Below are positions 47,201-62,200 of a DNA stretch of 64,000 nucleotides, one piece after another. Both the position numbers and the translations under genes were made by a program. The number at the start of each line of letters is the position of its first letter. Positions within the stretch are counted from its first letter, which is position 1. The notes beneath the pieces were generated by a model. It saw only the letters and a list, made by a program, of their open reading frames with translations. It searched no databases and was not told the origin of the DNA. Origin of the DNA: Elusimicrobiota bacterium (GTDB lineage Bacteria; Elusimicrobiota; Elusimicrobia; FEN-1173; JAKLIF01); assembly GCA_022709755.1 (NCBI GenBank), contig JAKLIF010000002.1, positions 186,001 to 250,000 on the forward strand, read 5' to 3'.

Positions 47201-50200
47201 GGTTCATCCACCGGAAAGATGGGCCAACCCGACAGCGATGCCGGAACACCGGGGTATCAGGAATTCGTGGCGGGCGTCCCCTACGACGTGACGGTGAACG
47301 CCACCGACGATTATTACAACCGGGTGCCGGGCATCGGCGACCAGGTGCGCGTCGTCACCACCGATCCTTTCGATGTCCCCAACGTCAGCACCAAAACGCT
47401 CATCAACGGGACGACGTTCTTCACGGTCACCTTCTACACGGCGAACGCCACAGGGTGGAGGATCCAAGTCTCCACCATCGCCGCCCCCGCCGACTACGCG
47501 CTTGCTTCCGACGAGTCGCCGCTCATGCCGGTCAAGGCCAACAACACCACCAAACTGCTGGTGTTGGCCCCCGGCGAGACCGCCGTGCCGGGTTCCACCG
47601 CCGTCAACGGCAAGATCGGTACACCCGCCACGAACATCAAAACGGGCGACCCCATCGCGCTCACAGTCTATGGCGTGGACGACTGGTATAACCCGAACCT
47701 GACAGCGGCCGACAACATCAAGCTGGTCTCCACGGCCGAGTTCGACAACGATTACGACCAGGCGGGTGAATACCGGTCCCTGAGCGCCGGCACCACCAAC
47801 TTCGATTTCAACGACGGCACCCATTACAACTACACGGCGGGTTACACCACGTTCACGGCCACCGACCAGTCGGGTCCGCCCTACATGGCCACGGGCACCG
47901 TGTGCATCAACATCGGGGCGGGAAATTACAACAGACTTCAGATCGTTCTGCCGGGAGAGACCGCGGCACCGGGCAAACTCACCGGTTCCATCGAAGGCAA
48001 ACTGGACGCCAGCTCACCGGCGGCCTGGATCGCCGGCGTGCCGGTGCCCGTCACCGTCAACGCCGTGGACCAGTATTGGAACGTGGTCTCCACCAACGAC
48101 GCGGACGTCTATCTCATCTCCGGCACCGGCGTCATCGGTGATAACGCCACCGACCTGAACTCCAACGGCGACTCGAACCTGACGTTGAAAGTGTCCACCC
48201 AGCCGCTCTCCGGCGGCACCACTGTCTTCCAGACGGTCATGTATTCCCGTGGAACCGGCCGCACTCTCATCGCCATCAACTCGCCGCCGAGCCAGGAACC
48301 GGACACCGATCCCTATTCCATCGGCAACTATCGTGTGGGACAATATGGAAGCGGCACCTTCTCGGTCAATTCCGCCGTATCCCGCCGGCTCCACGTCGTG
48401 TTGCCGGGACAGACGATCAACGAAGGCAAACCACCCTACGACGGCACGGGCGGACGGGACAATTCTCCCAACTCCATCTGGGCCGGACAGAACTACGCCA
48501 TGACGGTGTATCTCACCGACAACTATTACAACCGCAAGTCCACCGGCACCATGACCACTCTCCGCGTCACCACAACGGACCCCAACGACAATCCGGACAC
48601 ACTGGGCAACACCGATCCGGATGATACGCATGACATTCCGGCCCTGACGGACAACCTGGGCATCACCCGCACGTTCAAGACGGCTCAAACGGTCGCCGTG
48701 AGCGTGGCCGACATCACCAGCGACGGATCCCCCCACGCCACCGGCACATCGAGTTCCTTTACCGTCCTGCCGGACACCATCACATCGAACACGCAGAAAC
48801 TGCTGATCATGGTGGGAGACGAGACCCACGCCCCAGGGACCTCCACGGGGAAGACGGGTTCCAAACAACCCAAGGTGGCCGGGACCGGGTTCCCGCTCAC
48901 CATCATCGCCTGCGACCAGTTCTATAACAAGATCGACGAATCACCCAACTTACCCGACCCGGTGATCCGCCTGACTCCGAACGTTTATACGGATTTTTCT
49001 CTCAACAACTTTTCCCTCTCTGACGGATCCGCCACCATCACGGCCACGATCAAGACCGCCACGACGACCGCTTCCATCCTGGCGGAAGACACGGACGTCA
49101 CGGGATTATCCTACATCGATGGGACAGTCACCCCCATCGTCGTCAACGCCGCGCCGGCCGTGAAACTGCAGGTCCTGGTGCCCGGTGAATCCCCGGACCC
49201 CGGCTCCGCCACCGGAAAGACCGGCACGCCGGATTCGGACCTCGTCACGCCGGGCATCCAGAACTTCGTGGCCGGCGAATACTATTCCGTCACGGTCAAC
49301 GCCGTGGACACCAACTTCAACAAGGTCACCAGCGCCGGCAACCAGATCAACGTGGTGACCACGGACCCGTTCGACGCCTCCATCGGCATCAAGAACCTGA
49401 ACAGCGGCACCACCAATTTCTGGATCCAATATTACACGGCCAGCGCCTCCGGTTGGAGAGTCCAAGTCAGCACGAACACGACGCCGCCCGATCTGACCTC
49501 CGATCAATCGCCGCTCATGCCGGTCGACCCCAACACGGCCTCCAAGCTCCTGCTTGTGGCCCCCGGCGAGACCGCCGTGCCCGGTTCCACGGCCGTCAAC
49601 GGCAAGATCGGCACAAAATCCGACCGGCCCGTCGGCTCCGCGTTCTCCGTTCAAGTTCTGGCCGTGGACAATTGGTATAACACGGTACCCGGAGCCGCCG
49701 ACAGTGTGAAACTGGTGACGACCGACATCTATGATGACGACTACGACACTCCGGGCGAATACCGGCCGCTGAGCGCCGGTACCACCAACTTCGATTTCGG
49801 CACTTCCACCCAGACGCATTGCCTCGTCACCGTCGGAGTCACCACCATCACCGCCACCGACCAGTCCGGACCGCCCTATCTTTCCACCGGGACGGTATGG
49901 GTGAACGCGATCCCCGGGGAAAAGGACCGACTGTTGATCGTTCTCCCAGGTGAGACGTACGCCCCGGGCAGACCGGGAACCCCGGCCTACGTGGCTGGCG
50001 GCGCGGCCAATGACGGCGGCAAGACGCCCGGCTCCTACCAATTCACCGCCGGAGTCTCCACCACCGTGACGGTCATCACCACCGACAAATTCTGGAACAA
50101 GGTGGATACCGACACCTATGTCACGCTAACGGTCAGTGACGATCCCGAATCCACAGGACTCGGGGGCCACAACCTGGTGAACGGGTCCTACGATTTCACC

Positions 50201-53200
50201 GTCACCCTGTTCAAAGCCATCGACTACAGCGGCAACCGCCAGGTTTTCACAGCGGACGCCAACGGATTGAACTCCGGGGTTTATAATTCCACTCCCGTCC
50301 TGGTCATGCCCAACACCACCGTCGAGAGATACCTGCGGATCCTGCCGCCCGGCGAGAGCGCCGCCCCCGGGACCATCAACCGTAAATCCGGCTCACCGGC
50401 CAATTTCGTGGCGGGCCGTTCCACTCCTGTGACCGTCGACCTCACGGACCGGTGGGGAAATATCGTCAATAATGATCAGTCTCTCTATCTATCCTGCAAC
50501 GATCCTTTTGCGCCCAACATGCCGCGCGCCATCTCATTGGCAGACGGAACAACCTCGTTCTACGTCAACCTCTACACAGAGCGAACCACGAACCCCGGAT
50601 TAAACGAACCGACGGCCTCCACATGCACGGTCATCCTGGCCACGGGACCGAGTTGCACTCCGCAATTTGTGAACATCCAGGTGGATGATGATTCGGCGGA
50701 CCTGCGACTGCTAATGCTGTTCCCCGGTGAATCATTAGATTCTGGCAACGTGGCCCGCAACGGAAAGAACGGTATGCCCGATGGAGGGGGAGAATCAAAG
50801 TCGTTCTATGCAGGCCAGTCCATCCCCGTCACCGTCTATGCGGTGGACGATCAGTTCAACAAAGCGGAGAGCAACAACGTCGCCGTCACCATGACCAGCA
50901 ACGACCCCTATCAGACTATCCTCATCAACGCGGAGGGAATGGATGGTAACGGGAAGATTGTTAGGAACATTTCATTCCGAACGAAGTATATGCCGAACAT
51001 GTTCCCCGGAAGCGGCTGGGTGGCTGTGTCCACTGCCACCGGTTACACCCAGAACTCTTCCACGGGCATCTTCATCAACGCGGGGGCGCTCAATAAATTA
51101 CAGATATTGATGCCGGGCGAGACCCTGGTTCCCGGATCGGCCACGGGCAAGTCGGGTTCGCCTTACGTCCAAGTGGCGGGAATCCCCTTTATCTCCACCG
51201 TCTGCGCCGTGGACCAGTTCTACAACCTCATCTCGACGGACGGAGCCACCGTGGTAGTCAACACGAAGGATCCTTTTGACGCCAATCCGGGACTTGTGAC
51301 CTTGAATGCCGGCATGTCCCAAGGATTGACCCTGACATTGAATGTGGCGTCCGACACCATCACGGGCGGAACCCATGAGATCTATTCCTACGGTTCCAGT
51401 CTGCCAGTGGGGATGAGCACGTCGACAGCCTTCGCCGTGAACCCCAACACGAACCCGGCTCAGATTTCACTCCAGGTCATCGTGCCCGGCGAGACCGCCG
51501 TGCCGGGTTCCACGGCCGTCAACGGATTCATCGGCACCGCCTCCACGGCCACCGCCGGTGTTCCTTTCAACGTATCGGTCAAGATGGTCGATTCCTATTA
51601 CAACAAAATCCCGGCGAACCTCGGCATCACCCCCATGCCCATCCTGCGGCTCATCACGGAAGATCCCTATGATGACGAGCCGGCGGACCTGCCTCTGGTG
51701 AACGGCACGACGGTCTTTTCTAACATCATGTTCCAAACGGAACGGATATCGCCTTACCCCGGGTGGCGCATCCACGTGGGGACCGCGCCATCGTCGTCGT
51801 ATGTCATCACCGATAAATATTCCAGCTACATCATCAATAAGTCCACCACGGCGGACCGGTTGCAGTTGCTGTTGCCCGGGGAGACCGTGGTGCCGGGTTC
51901 CGCGCCGCCTCACGCGCCCGCCGCGCGCGGCCGGTCCGGCGTGCCGGACTCCGACGGAGACAACGATGCGGACGGTGACAGCGAGGCGGGACTCATCGAC
52001 AAGTTCGTCGCGGGTGTGCCCTATCAGGTCACCGTGCGCGTCACGGACAAGTTCTATAACCTGAAACCCACAGTGGAACCGCAAGTCCAAGTGGTGACCA
52101 CGGACCCCTACGACACCCACCCCGGCAACAAAACGTTGACGGGGGGAACCACTACGTTCTCCATCGTATTCAAGACGAACACGTCCGACCCTGTTCCGAC
52201 CACGTGGTCCGTGAGCGCTTCCACCAGCGCGGGCGCGACGAATTATCTATTGGACACCGTCTCGGGCATCGAGGTGTTGCCCAGCACGCCCACCCAACTG
52301 ATGGTCCTCCTGCCCGGCGAAACGGCCGTGCCCGGCCGCACCGACGTGTCCGGTAAACTGGGCGCCCCTGGATTGGGCGGTGTGCCCGGAACCCCGTTTG
52401 TGGCCGGAACGCCCTTCAATGTGACCGTCCGGCTGGTGGACCCCTATTTCAACAAAGCGACGTCGAACTATTCGGCTTATGTCCGGCTGTCCGCGGACGA
52501 TCCCTATGACTTCCTCGGCAACCTCGCCACCCAACAGACCGTGAACGGCGAATACACCTTCACCGGTTCATCGCTCACCACGCGGGACGTCACCACGGGT
52601 TGGACCATCACCGCGTCCACCGGGTCGGGTGATTATTACACTCCCGGGGTCTCCACACGGGTCTATGTGAGAGCCGGCGATCCGGTGAAACTGATCGCAC
52701 TGGTCGACGGGGAGAATCTGCAACAAGGAAACCAGTCGGGAGGCGGACGAACCGGCACCCCCGACGGCGATCTCGGCACGCCCGGCATCCAGCCGTTCGT
52801 CGTCGGCACCACCTACATGGTCAGGGTCTACGCCACCGACATCGCGTTCAACCTGGTGGACACGACGAACCCGGTAGTTTCACTCTACACCGACGATATC
52901 TTCAGCAGCAACACGCTCCCGTCGCCTCAGCCGCTGGACGCCGGCACGACGGTCTTCGCCATGTTCATGGTCACGGCGGAGAACAAGACCACCAAGATCG
53001 GGGTGAGCAACCCGGGTTACACTGTGGGGGCTCCCTATGAGACACCGGCACTCTCCATGCAGGCGGGCATTGTGAAAAAACTGCAGATATTGCTCCCGGG
53101 AGAAACCGCCGTGCCCGGTTCCTATGCGGGCACCGCCAAAGGGCGGCGCGGCACGCCCAACACGTTCAACGCCGACAGTTCCACCGTCACCATCACGGTT

Positions 53201-56200
53201 CGCGCCGTGGACAAATATTGGAACCTCACCACCGCCGAACCGGCCGGGATCTCCATGACCACCACCGACCCGTGGGACCCCGCCAAATCGGTCCCGCTCA
53301 CGCAGGGGGTCACCACGTATTACTGGAAGTTCCCGACGGCCACGGTGGGAGCGTCCAGTTGGACGGTCACCGCCACCGACGGCGCGGGCGGATTGGACGA
53401 TGATATCTCCCGGGCGTTCCTCGTTGTGCCGGGACTGCCCGTCACTCTCCAGGCCCTGGTGCCCGGCGAGACCGCGGTACCGGGTTCTTCCACGGGGAAG
53501 ACCGGTTCCGCCTCAGACTGGATCGCCGGCGTCCCCTCCACAATGACGGTCAACGTGGTGGACGCCCAGTGGAACCGCTGCACGTCGGCCGACGTGGAAG
53601 TGCTCGCCGAATGTCTGACCGACCCCTATGATTCGCCGGAGTTCACGAACAAGGCCATGGCCTCCGGAACGAACACGTTCCCGTTCACACTGATCACAAA
53701 TACGACCTCGGCCAACCTGCACGCCGCCAAGTCGGGCGGGGCCACGGACCTTTCCACGGCGAGCGTGACCACGATCAACTTCACCGTCAGGAACAGTTCA
53801 CCCACGCGGGTCCAGTTGCTGGTCCCCGGCGAAACTCCCGTGCCCGGTTCTTCGCTGGGCAAATCGGGGTTCCCGGACGCCGACGGAAACAACGGCAACG
53901 GAGCCGATCCGTTCACCGCCGGGGTCGCGTTCCAGGTGACCGTCCGGGCCGTCGACAACTTCTTCAACCCGATCCTGGACGTGTCGTCCGGCGTGTATGT
54001 GCGGACGTCCGATCCCCACGACAGCGACACCGTGTTCGGATCCACCCGCTCTTTGGTGGGGGGCACCACGTATTTCAATCCGGTCTTCGTCACCGCGGGG
54101 GACTGGCAGTTGTCGGCCTATCCCGCCGACGCTCCGTGGCTCATCTCCGACTCCACCCGAGTGACCGTACAGGCCGGTAACGTCCCGCCGGGGAACCTCC
54201 TCTTGTTATTGCCCGGCGAAACAGCCGTTCCCGGAGACGTGGTCATCAGCGGAAAAACGGGCGTTCCCGACAAGAACGGGATCAATGGGGACGGAATCCA
54301 GAATTTCACCGCCGGGGAGGAGATCTGGGTGACCGTTCAGTTGACGGACGCCTATTACAACCCCAAATCGAACGTTCAACCGCAGGTGTATCTGCACACG
54401 AGCGATCCGTATGACAGCGAGGCCACCGGGTGGGGCTCCTCCAACCCGAAACAGTTGAACACCGGCGGGAACACGCTCTTCAAACCCGTCTTCCGGTCGG
54501 CCGGCAGTTGGTGTTTCTCCGTCTCCGACGACAATTATGACAACCTCTATACCGATTCGGTCTCGTCATCCTTCACGGTGGTGGCGTCCACTCCCACGAA
54601 ACTGATCATCCACCTGCCGGGCCAGACCTACACCCAGGGGCTGGGGATCACGGGCACACCCAACGACTGGACCGCCGGCGTGTCCACCACGGTCTACATC
54701 TACGCCACCGACGACGGGTTCAACCGGTCCACGACCACGACCCAGTCGTTCATCTACACCTATTCCAACGATTCCTTCGCCGTGCATCCGGGTTCGTTCA
54801 CCATGACCGACGGGATGGTGACCATCTCCACCTACGCCCTGAGGTCGGGTGGATTGATCGCCACATCCATGCTGAGCGCCCGGGACACGGATGCGTCTAA
54901 TCCCGTTTTGACCAGCACCACCACCATGCCGTTCCGCGTCAGAGCGGGCGATCCCGAACGCTTGCAGCTGGTGTTGCCGGGAGAGATGGCCGTGCCGGGT
55001 TCCTCGGCCCTCGCCCGGGGTGTGATCGGCACTCCCACTCCTCCGCAGGCCGGCGTCGCTTTCCCGGTGGAGATCCGCATCACCGACAGTTTCTGGAACC
55101 CGACTTCGGCCACCAGCAGTGTCCGCGTCATCACCACCGACCCCAACGACGCCTCCACCGGACCCTGGACTTCCGACGGAACGGACCCCACGGAGCTGAT
55201 CGTGCTCGGCACGACGTCGGTCAGCATGCGTCTCATCACCGCCACCTCGACGGCGGACGGCTGGACCTTCACGGTGACCGACACCGACCCGGCGGACCCG
55301 GCCCTGATCGCCTTCACTTCCGCCAAAGTCGGCGTGGAGGCGGGCAACGCCAAGAAACTCCTGACCCTGCTGCCCGGTGAAAGTGAAGCGTTCGGCACGG
55401 CCACGGGAAAACGCAATTCGCCCACCTATTACGCCGTCGGGCAATACATGAACCTGACGGTGAAGGTCACCGACAAGTTCTTCAACACGGTCACCATTCC
55501 GCCCGCCGTGCGGTTCGGCGACGTGGGCGCCAGCACGTTGACCACGGTGCAGGTGTCCATTGTGGACAATACCGATCCTTACGCTGAAGTGGATAACGCC
55601 ACCAAGAACGTGGGGCTCGTTTCCGGACAGGCCAACTTCCAGTGGCGGCTCCATAAAGCCGGGGCGCACCAGATCCGCGCCACCGACATGACGCCGTCGG
55701 CCGACCACTCGCCGGCCTTCACGACGAGTGACAGCACGCTATTCACCGCCTGGCACAGCACGGCCTCGGCCGTGGTCCTCCTGATGCCGGGTGAAACGGC
55801 CACGCCCGGCGCCGGGTTCCCCGGAAAGACCGGCGTGCCGGACTCCGACGGAAACAACAACGCCGACGGGGACGTGGTCGCGGGCAACATCGACGCCTTC
55901 GTGTCCGGAACCTCCACCACGGTCTACGTGCAGGTGGTGGACCAGTTCTACAACCCCGTCATCGTCCACGCGGCGGAACGGTTCCATATCGTCACGGCCG
56001 ACCCCTACGACACGCACCCGGCCACGCCGGCGGCCATCACCTCGGGATTGCAGACCTTCACCGTTCCGTTCCGCACGGCGGCCTCCTATCACACCGTGAC
56101 GGGATATGACACGAACCTCTCCAGCCCCACGGTCACCTACACCGCGTCCACCTCGCCGGTGACGGGCACCTACACGGTGTTGGCCTCCTCGGCCTCCAAA

Positions 56201-59200
56201 CTGCAGATCATCGTCGATGGCGAGACGCCGGTCCCCGGCAGTGCGACGGGAAAAGTGGGCGCCCCCGTGGAGCAGACGGCGGGCGTGGCGTTCGGAGTCA
56301 CCGTGCGGCTGGTGGACGAACAATACAACCTCATCACCCTGGGGGACCAGCCCACCGTCATGCTCACCACGAACGACCCGCAGACTCTGACGTTCGTTCC
56401 GTCGGACGTCGCCCCGTTGATGACCGGCGCCGGAGAGCAGACGTTCTTCGTGACGCCGAAGACGGCCACCACGACGTTCGTGATCACGGCCGCCACCACC
56501 ACGGGCACGCCGGCCGGATTGGCCAACATCCGCTCGGACCACACAGCCAACATCCGCGTATGGCCCAACGAGGCCCATTACATGAAGTTCAGCGAATATC
56601 CGTCGTCCACCACGGCAGGGTCGCCGTTCAGCGCGCGCATCACCGTCTACGACGCCTATGACAACATCTGTTCCACCGGGCCCGTGGGCGAGTCCACCCG
56701 GCCGTATCAGGGAGCCATCGAGTTCCTCTATCAATCTTTCCCGAACCCGAAACAGAACACCTATATCAGCATCTCGTCCTACACGTTCACCGTCTCGGAC
56801 TTGGGGACCCATCTCTTCTCCAACATCTTCACGTTCAACAAGATGACCGTGAACCCGCTCACCGACCACTGGCTGGAAGCGCACGACAAGAACAACACGG
56901 CGGTGAACACGGAGGTGGTGGGCTACTCGACGCGCCCGGTGATCGCCGTGGGGCCGTCCTCCCCGGCCTATTACCTGGTGACCCCCAGTTCCAACAAGGA
57001 AGTGGGCGCCGGTTCGTTGACCAATTTCGGTAAAGAGGCCATCTCCGCCCAGATCGTGGACAGTTACGACAACCCGGTCAGCAGCGCCGGCGTGACGGCG
57101 TATGCGTCCGTCCAGTCCGTGATCGGGTCCACGGGCGTCCTCAAGAGCGAGATCCCGTCGGGCACGTTCAACCTGCTCGGAACCAGCACCACGCTCACCA
57201 CAGACGCCAACGGGATGGTGGGAGTCAATCCGCCGTTGTGGTATTTCGTCTCGACGAAAGCCGGCGACTCGGGCCGCGTGTGGATCGCCACCTTCACGGC
57301 GCCGGCGGACCTGCAATATTACACCGACAACAAACAGAACATCACCGGCCAACTCACGACCAAAGGCGGAACGCCCACCAACCTCGTGTTCATCACCACG
57401 CCCACCTACGCCACCGCCGGCAACGTCACCACCGACTACGAGGTCCAACGGCGCGACGATTTCACCAATCCCACCGGCGAGGGACAGAACCGGGTCACGG
57501 TCAAACTCCTGGATGCGCAGAACACCGTGCATACCAACAAGGGATATGTCCAGGGAACGCCCACCGTGGCGGGGGACTACGGTTTCAAGAACGAAGGGAA
57601 CACCAACTTCCTGGCCGTGCTGGATTCGTTGACGATGAACCCGGGAGTGACCTCCTTGAAGTTTAAATACGTCGACAAGATGTCGTCCTATCCGCCTCTG
57701 GAAGACGGGCGGCCGGCGTCAGGAAAATGGGAGATCCGGGCGGAGGGGGGAACGGGGTCCACCCATCTCATCGCCGCCACGCACCAACTCCGGGTCGACC
57801 CGCGGGCCACGGTCAAAGCGGCCTTCGACAACCCCATGCGGACGCTGGTGGCCGCCACCCCGTGGGACACCGGGTTCAACAACCAGCCCTTCCGGGTGGA
57901 ACTGGAAGACGAATTCAGCAACCCCACCTACGCCACGCAGACGGTGACCCTGGCGTTGTCCACGGAACGGACTCCCGCTCCCGTCAACGACACGGTGGAT
58001 TTCTCCACCTCGCCCGACACGGCGGGATTCCCGACCGAATTCGTGGTGTCCACCACCACGGTGCTGATCTCGTCAGGGGCGCACAACACCACGTTCTATT
58101 ATCTGGACGCCCGCGCCTCCTCTAGCTATGAGGCGTCGGCCACCACCAAACCGGTGATCATGGCCTATCCGCTCAACACCGCCTGGACCACGGCCTATCA
58201 GTCCGTCGTCATACTGCCGGCGCCGGCACAGAAGATCGTGTTCCTTTCCACCCATCAATACCTGGTGGCGGGAGCCACGTCGTCGGTCTATACGTTCCAA
58301 TTGCGCGACCCTTACGACAACCCCAGTCCCATCAACTCGGACCTGGGGAACTCGGAAGATTCGCCGGGGCAAGGGGTCATCTTCGACCTGGAATCGGATT
58401 CCACCGGCACCAAAAAGTTCGCCAGCCCGGATAATCTGGAGGCGGCCTACACCACTTCCACCGGAACGGCCAAGATGGTCATGGGGCAGCACACCACCAC
58501 CTTCTACATGATCGACACCATGGTGGGGAACCACACCGTCTCCGTGGACGAACATTCATCCAAGGGATGGGTGGTCGCGGTGCAGACCTACACCGTCACC
58601 CCCGCGCCGCCGAGCCAGTTGGCCATTCTGACGCCGGTCCGAAAATTGATCGCCGGCACCACGTCATCCTATGAAGGGGGTGTCAGCACGCCCGTCATCA
58701 CCGTGGAACTGCGCGACGCCTATCAAAACACGTCCTGGTTCACGACGGAAACGCTCCTCTATGTCACGGGAATTTCGGCCCAAGCCAGAGGATCCTACGA
58801 CAATGTCACGTTCCAGCCCATTGATTCCCCGAGGACCCTCCCGCTCACGTTCTCCCCGGGTCCGTCGTATTCACGGAACAATTTCTACTACTACGACACC
58901 ATCGCCGGAACCACGACCGTGTCCATCTTCGATCCGTTCAGCGTGGTCGCCACCACGGCGCAACCTGTCGTCATCACCCCCAACAGGGCGTCTTACTTCT
59001 CCATCAACCATCCGTTCCCGCTGGCCACTCCGTTGAAGGTCGGATATTATGGGACGGTCTCCGTCACCGCCAAAGACTATTGGGGCAACGTCGCCGACGG
59101 AGGACAGACCATCCTCTGGAACAGTCTCCCGCAAAACAACGGGTTGTCTTATGTCGGAACAGCTCTCTTCGGACACAACGGCTCCACGGCCACAGTGAGT

Positions 59201-62200
59201 TACCTTCCGGTGGAGGGATATAAAACCGTGGCCGAAGCGGATAAAGCCATCTTCACCTTCCAGATCCGCGACATGATGCAATCGACGTTGCGGCTGTCGG
59301 CCACGGACCAAGTGAACACCAACATCACGGGACGCACGACGGATCCCGGATCCTCAGCCGACCTGGTGACGACCGGATTGACGATCGTGAGAACAAGCGA
59401 TCAATCAGACTATGCGCCGGGTTCTCCCACGCGCCCGGCCGGGTGCCAATCCTCACAGGGCGAGAACTACATCTATCAGGGAGAAGGCGCCTCGCTGACC
59501 TACCCGAATCCCGTCACCATGATGGCCATCAGCATGGCGGTTCGCCCGCTGACAGCCAACACCACGGCCCACTGGCAGACACTGAAGGTCAATAAACTCG
59601 GAACACTCGGCCCGGCGGAGGTCGTCGAGGTCGCCCTGTGGCGCGACATGGACATGGATGCCTGCTTCGATATCACGGCTGACGGGGATGGAGATACCGT
59701 CGGAGTCCCTGTCGCCACGACAACCTTCAATTTCGCCACACCCTCACAAGCGATCTTTGACTTTTCATCGAAACCGCAGATCGTCAACAAGACCGATCGG
59801 ATTTATTTCGTGACTCTTCGAATCTCCACGGCGGCCGAAGTGGGCGCCACGATCGGCTGTCAAGTGACCGAGGCGGGAAGCATCGGGCTCAACGACACCT
59901 TCTCAACGGCGGGGATGGCCATCAATAATTTCCCGCTGACCACCACCATGTCCGAGATCAAGGTGAAACCCGCCGACGTCTATTATTCGATGGAGAGCAT
60001 CGCGCCGACCATCGGCGGGACCGTGACGGATTCCATCCCTCAAGGTATGATCAACGTGGGAATGGCGAAACTCCAGCTATGGACCAACGAATTCACCGCC
60101 CGCGTCCACAAACTGAAACTCCAGCGGATCGGGACCAGCACCGATGCCGACATCAAATCAATCCGTGTTTATTGGGACGAGCCTAAGAACGACCTCTACC
60201 AGCCAAACTACGACGTTGCTTTGTTCAACGGGAATGTGCCCTTTGTCAGCAACGAGGCCGTCGTTGATATAGCCCCGGTCACCATATCGGCCTCATCGGT
60301 CACTTTCTGGATCGCCTACGACATCAACGATTCGGCTGCCATCGGAAAGACCGTGGGACTGCGATTCGCCACTCAGCTCAACACGTATCTGACGGATGGA
60401 CTCTACATCAATCCGCCGACTCCGCTCGACACGGCGTCGCCCCTCATTTCAGCCACCACCGACACCATGATCACCGCGCCGGAAACGGCGGCGCCCGGTG
60501 GCGCCACCCAGGGAGACGAAAACGTGCCCATCCTCAAGCTCGCCATGCACACGGGCACGCGGACCGCCATCTGGAACAAACTGCGCATCAACCGATCCAA
60601 CGTGAACCAAGTCAACTTGCCGACCGACGTGGACGAGGCCAAGGTGTGGTATGACATCAACGGGGACAACATCTTCGACTCCTCGGTGGACCAGCGGGTC
60701 TCCCCCCTGCCCATCGCGGCCGAACCCCACATCTTCCCTCGGACTATTCTAAATACCATCGTCAACTCCGGAGAGACGACGCTGCGGGTCCAATCGGTGG
60801 ACGGTTATCCCACCCCTCCGGGCATCCTTGTGATCGCCGACAACACGGCCAACCGCGAGGAAGTCACATACACGGGCATCGATACGGTCAACAAAACTTT
60901 CACCGTCTTACGAAGTTCACCGACGCTCGTCCATGCTGTGGGGACCACCGTGGATGGACCCATGGACATCACGATTCAAGGACCCCTGAGTGGACAAGAA
61001 ATATATGTCGACGCTTCCAATCAATCCGCCTTCAAACCGACGACAGAACTCTCCGTGCCGCTTGGGAACGGGCCCAATGATGACATAACCGTCGAAGACA
61101 CGACTGAATTCCCACCGGCCGGAACAGTCGTCATCAACAGCACAGAGACCGCGACCTATGCCAGCAAAACAACGACCCAATTAAGGGGCGTCGTCAGGAC
61201 GACTCCCAGGAACCATCCTTCCGGCTCGTCGGTGGTCGGACCGGCCAGGAACAAGACGTACTATGTCACCTTCAATATCGATGACCTGGCCATCGTCGGA
61301 GCGCATGTCGGGAAACAGACCGAGTTGGGATTGAGGATCCCCGCCAGCGGTTATTTCACAGTCGGCACCCCGGACATCGTGGCGCAGACGAACCTTCCCT
61401 GGACGGCGAGCATCTTGGACATCAACGAGTTCGCCGACGAGGTCACCATCACCCCGTTCAATCCGGACAACACCACGCTCGAACACGGGGATGAGACCCT
61501 CCAACAGAAAGCCACGGCCCAGGTCGTCCTCGGGTTCACCATGGTGACGGACAATTCAGAGGCCTGGTGGACCGGAATCAAGGTTCGGAGCACCGGCACC
61601 GCCGTGGCCGAACTGGACGTCTCCACCGTCACCATCTGGGTGGACGGCAACCGCAACGGATTCTTCGATCCCGCCGCCGGGATGGACGTGGCCATCGGCA
61701 CCGGGACTTTCGGCAACATCGGCGAGACCGGCGTGGCCCAGATCATCTTCGCCACGGCGCCGACCCTGGTCACCGCCGCCCGGTCTGCCGCGGAAGGCAT
61801 CCCCAGCATGTATTTCGTGACCTACGACATCGCCTCGACGGCCACCCCGGACCGGATGCTGGGTTGTATCATCAAAGACGAGAACGATTTCATGGTTTCC
61901 AGCCCGAACTTCGTCGACGCCGACACGCCGGCGTTCTATGGGAAACAACGACAGATCATCCCGGCGCCACAGCAGGTCCGGGTGGAATTCACACCCCTCT
62001 TCACGAACCTGCTTGGTTCCTCGACGGAACAGAGTCTGGTGGCCCCTGTCCTCGGAGGAGATATCAGCGCGTCACAAGCCGTTATTCCTGTCATCAACGC
62101 CCACATGTTGCCGCCGTCCGGCTATGCCGTCATCGACAGCGAAATCATCTATTACGGAAGCCGGGGACCGGGAGTACTCGACAGTGTTTTCAGGGGCCAA

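Larger units (their letters stand above)
43601..56572 (+). repeat. Array of about 32 PGET-signature domains in the giant protein
   Basis: Unit length is about 125-150 residues. Each unit starts K-L-Q-x-L-x-PGETAVPGS, then G-K-x-G-x-P-D-x-D, then F-V-A-G-x-P-F-x-V-T-V-x-A-V-D-x-Y-Y-N, then T-x-D-P-Y-D, L-x-N-G-T-T-x-F and a closing V-T-A strand. The AVD-x-x-x-N and TTF-x-V patterns resemble bacterial Ig-like domains of the invasin (Big_1) kind, but I cannot prove membership. Several units carry Asp/Asn-rich loops between PGS and FVAG. Confidence 0.8.

Noticed and set aside
16889-56572. CRISPR-like or other DNA-level repeat array
   Set aside because: The repetition is at protein level with diverged DNA, in one coding frame, without constant-length spacers.
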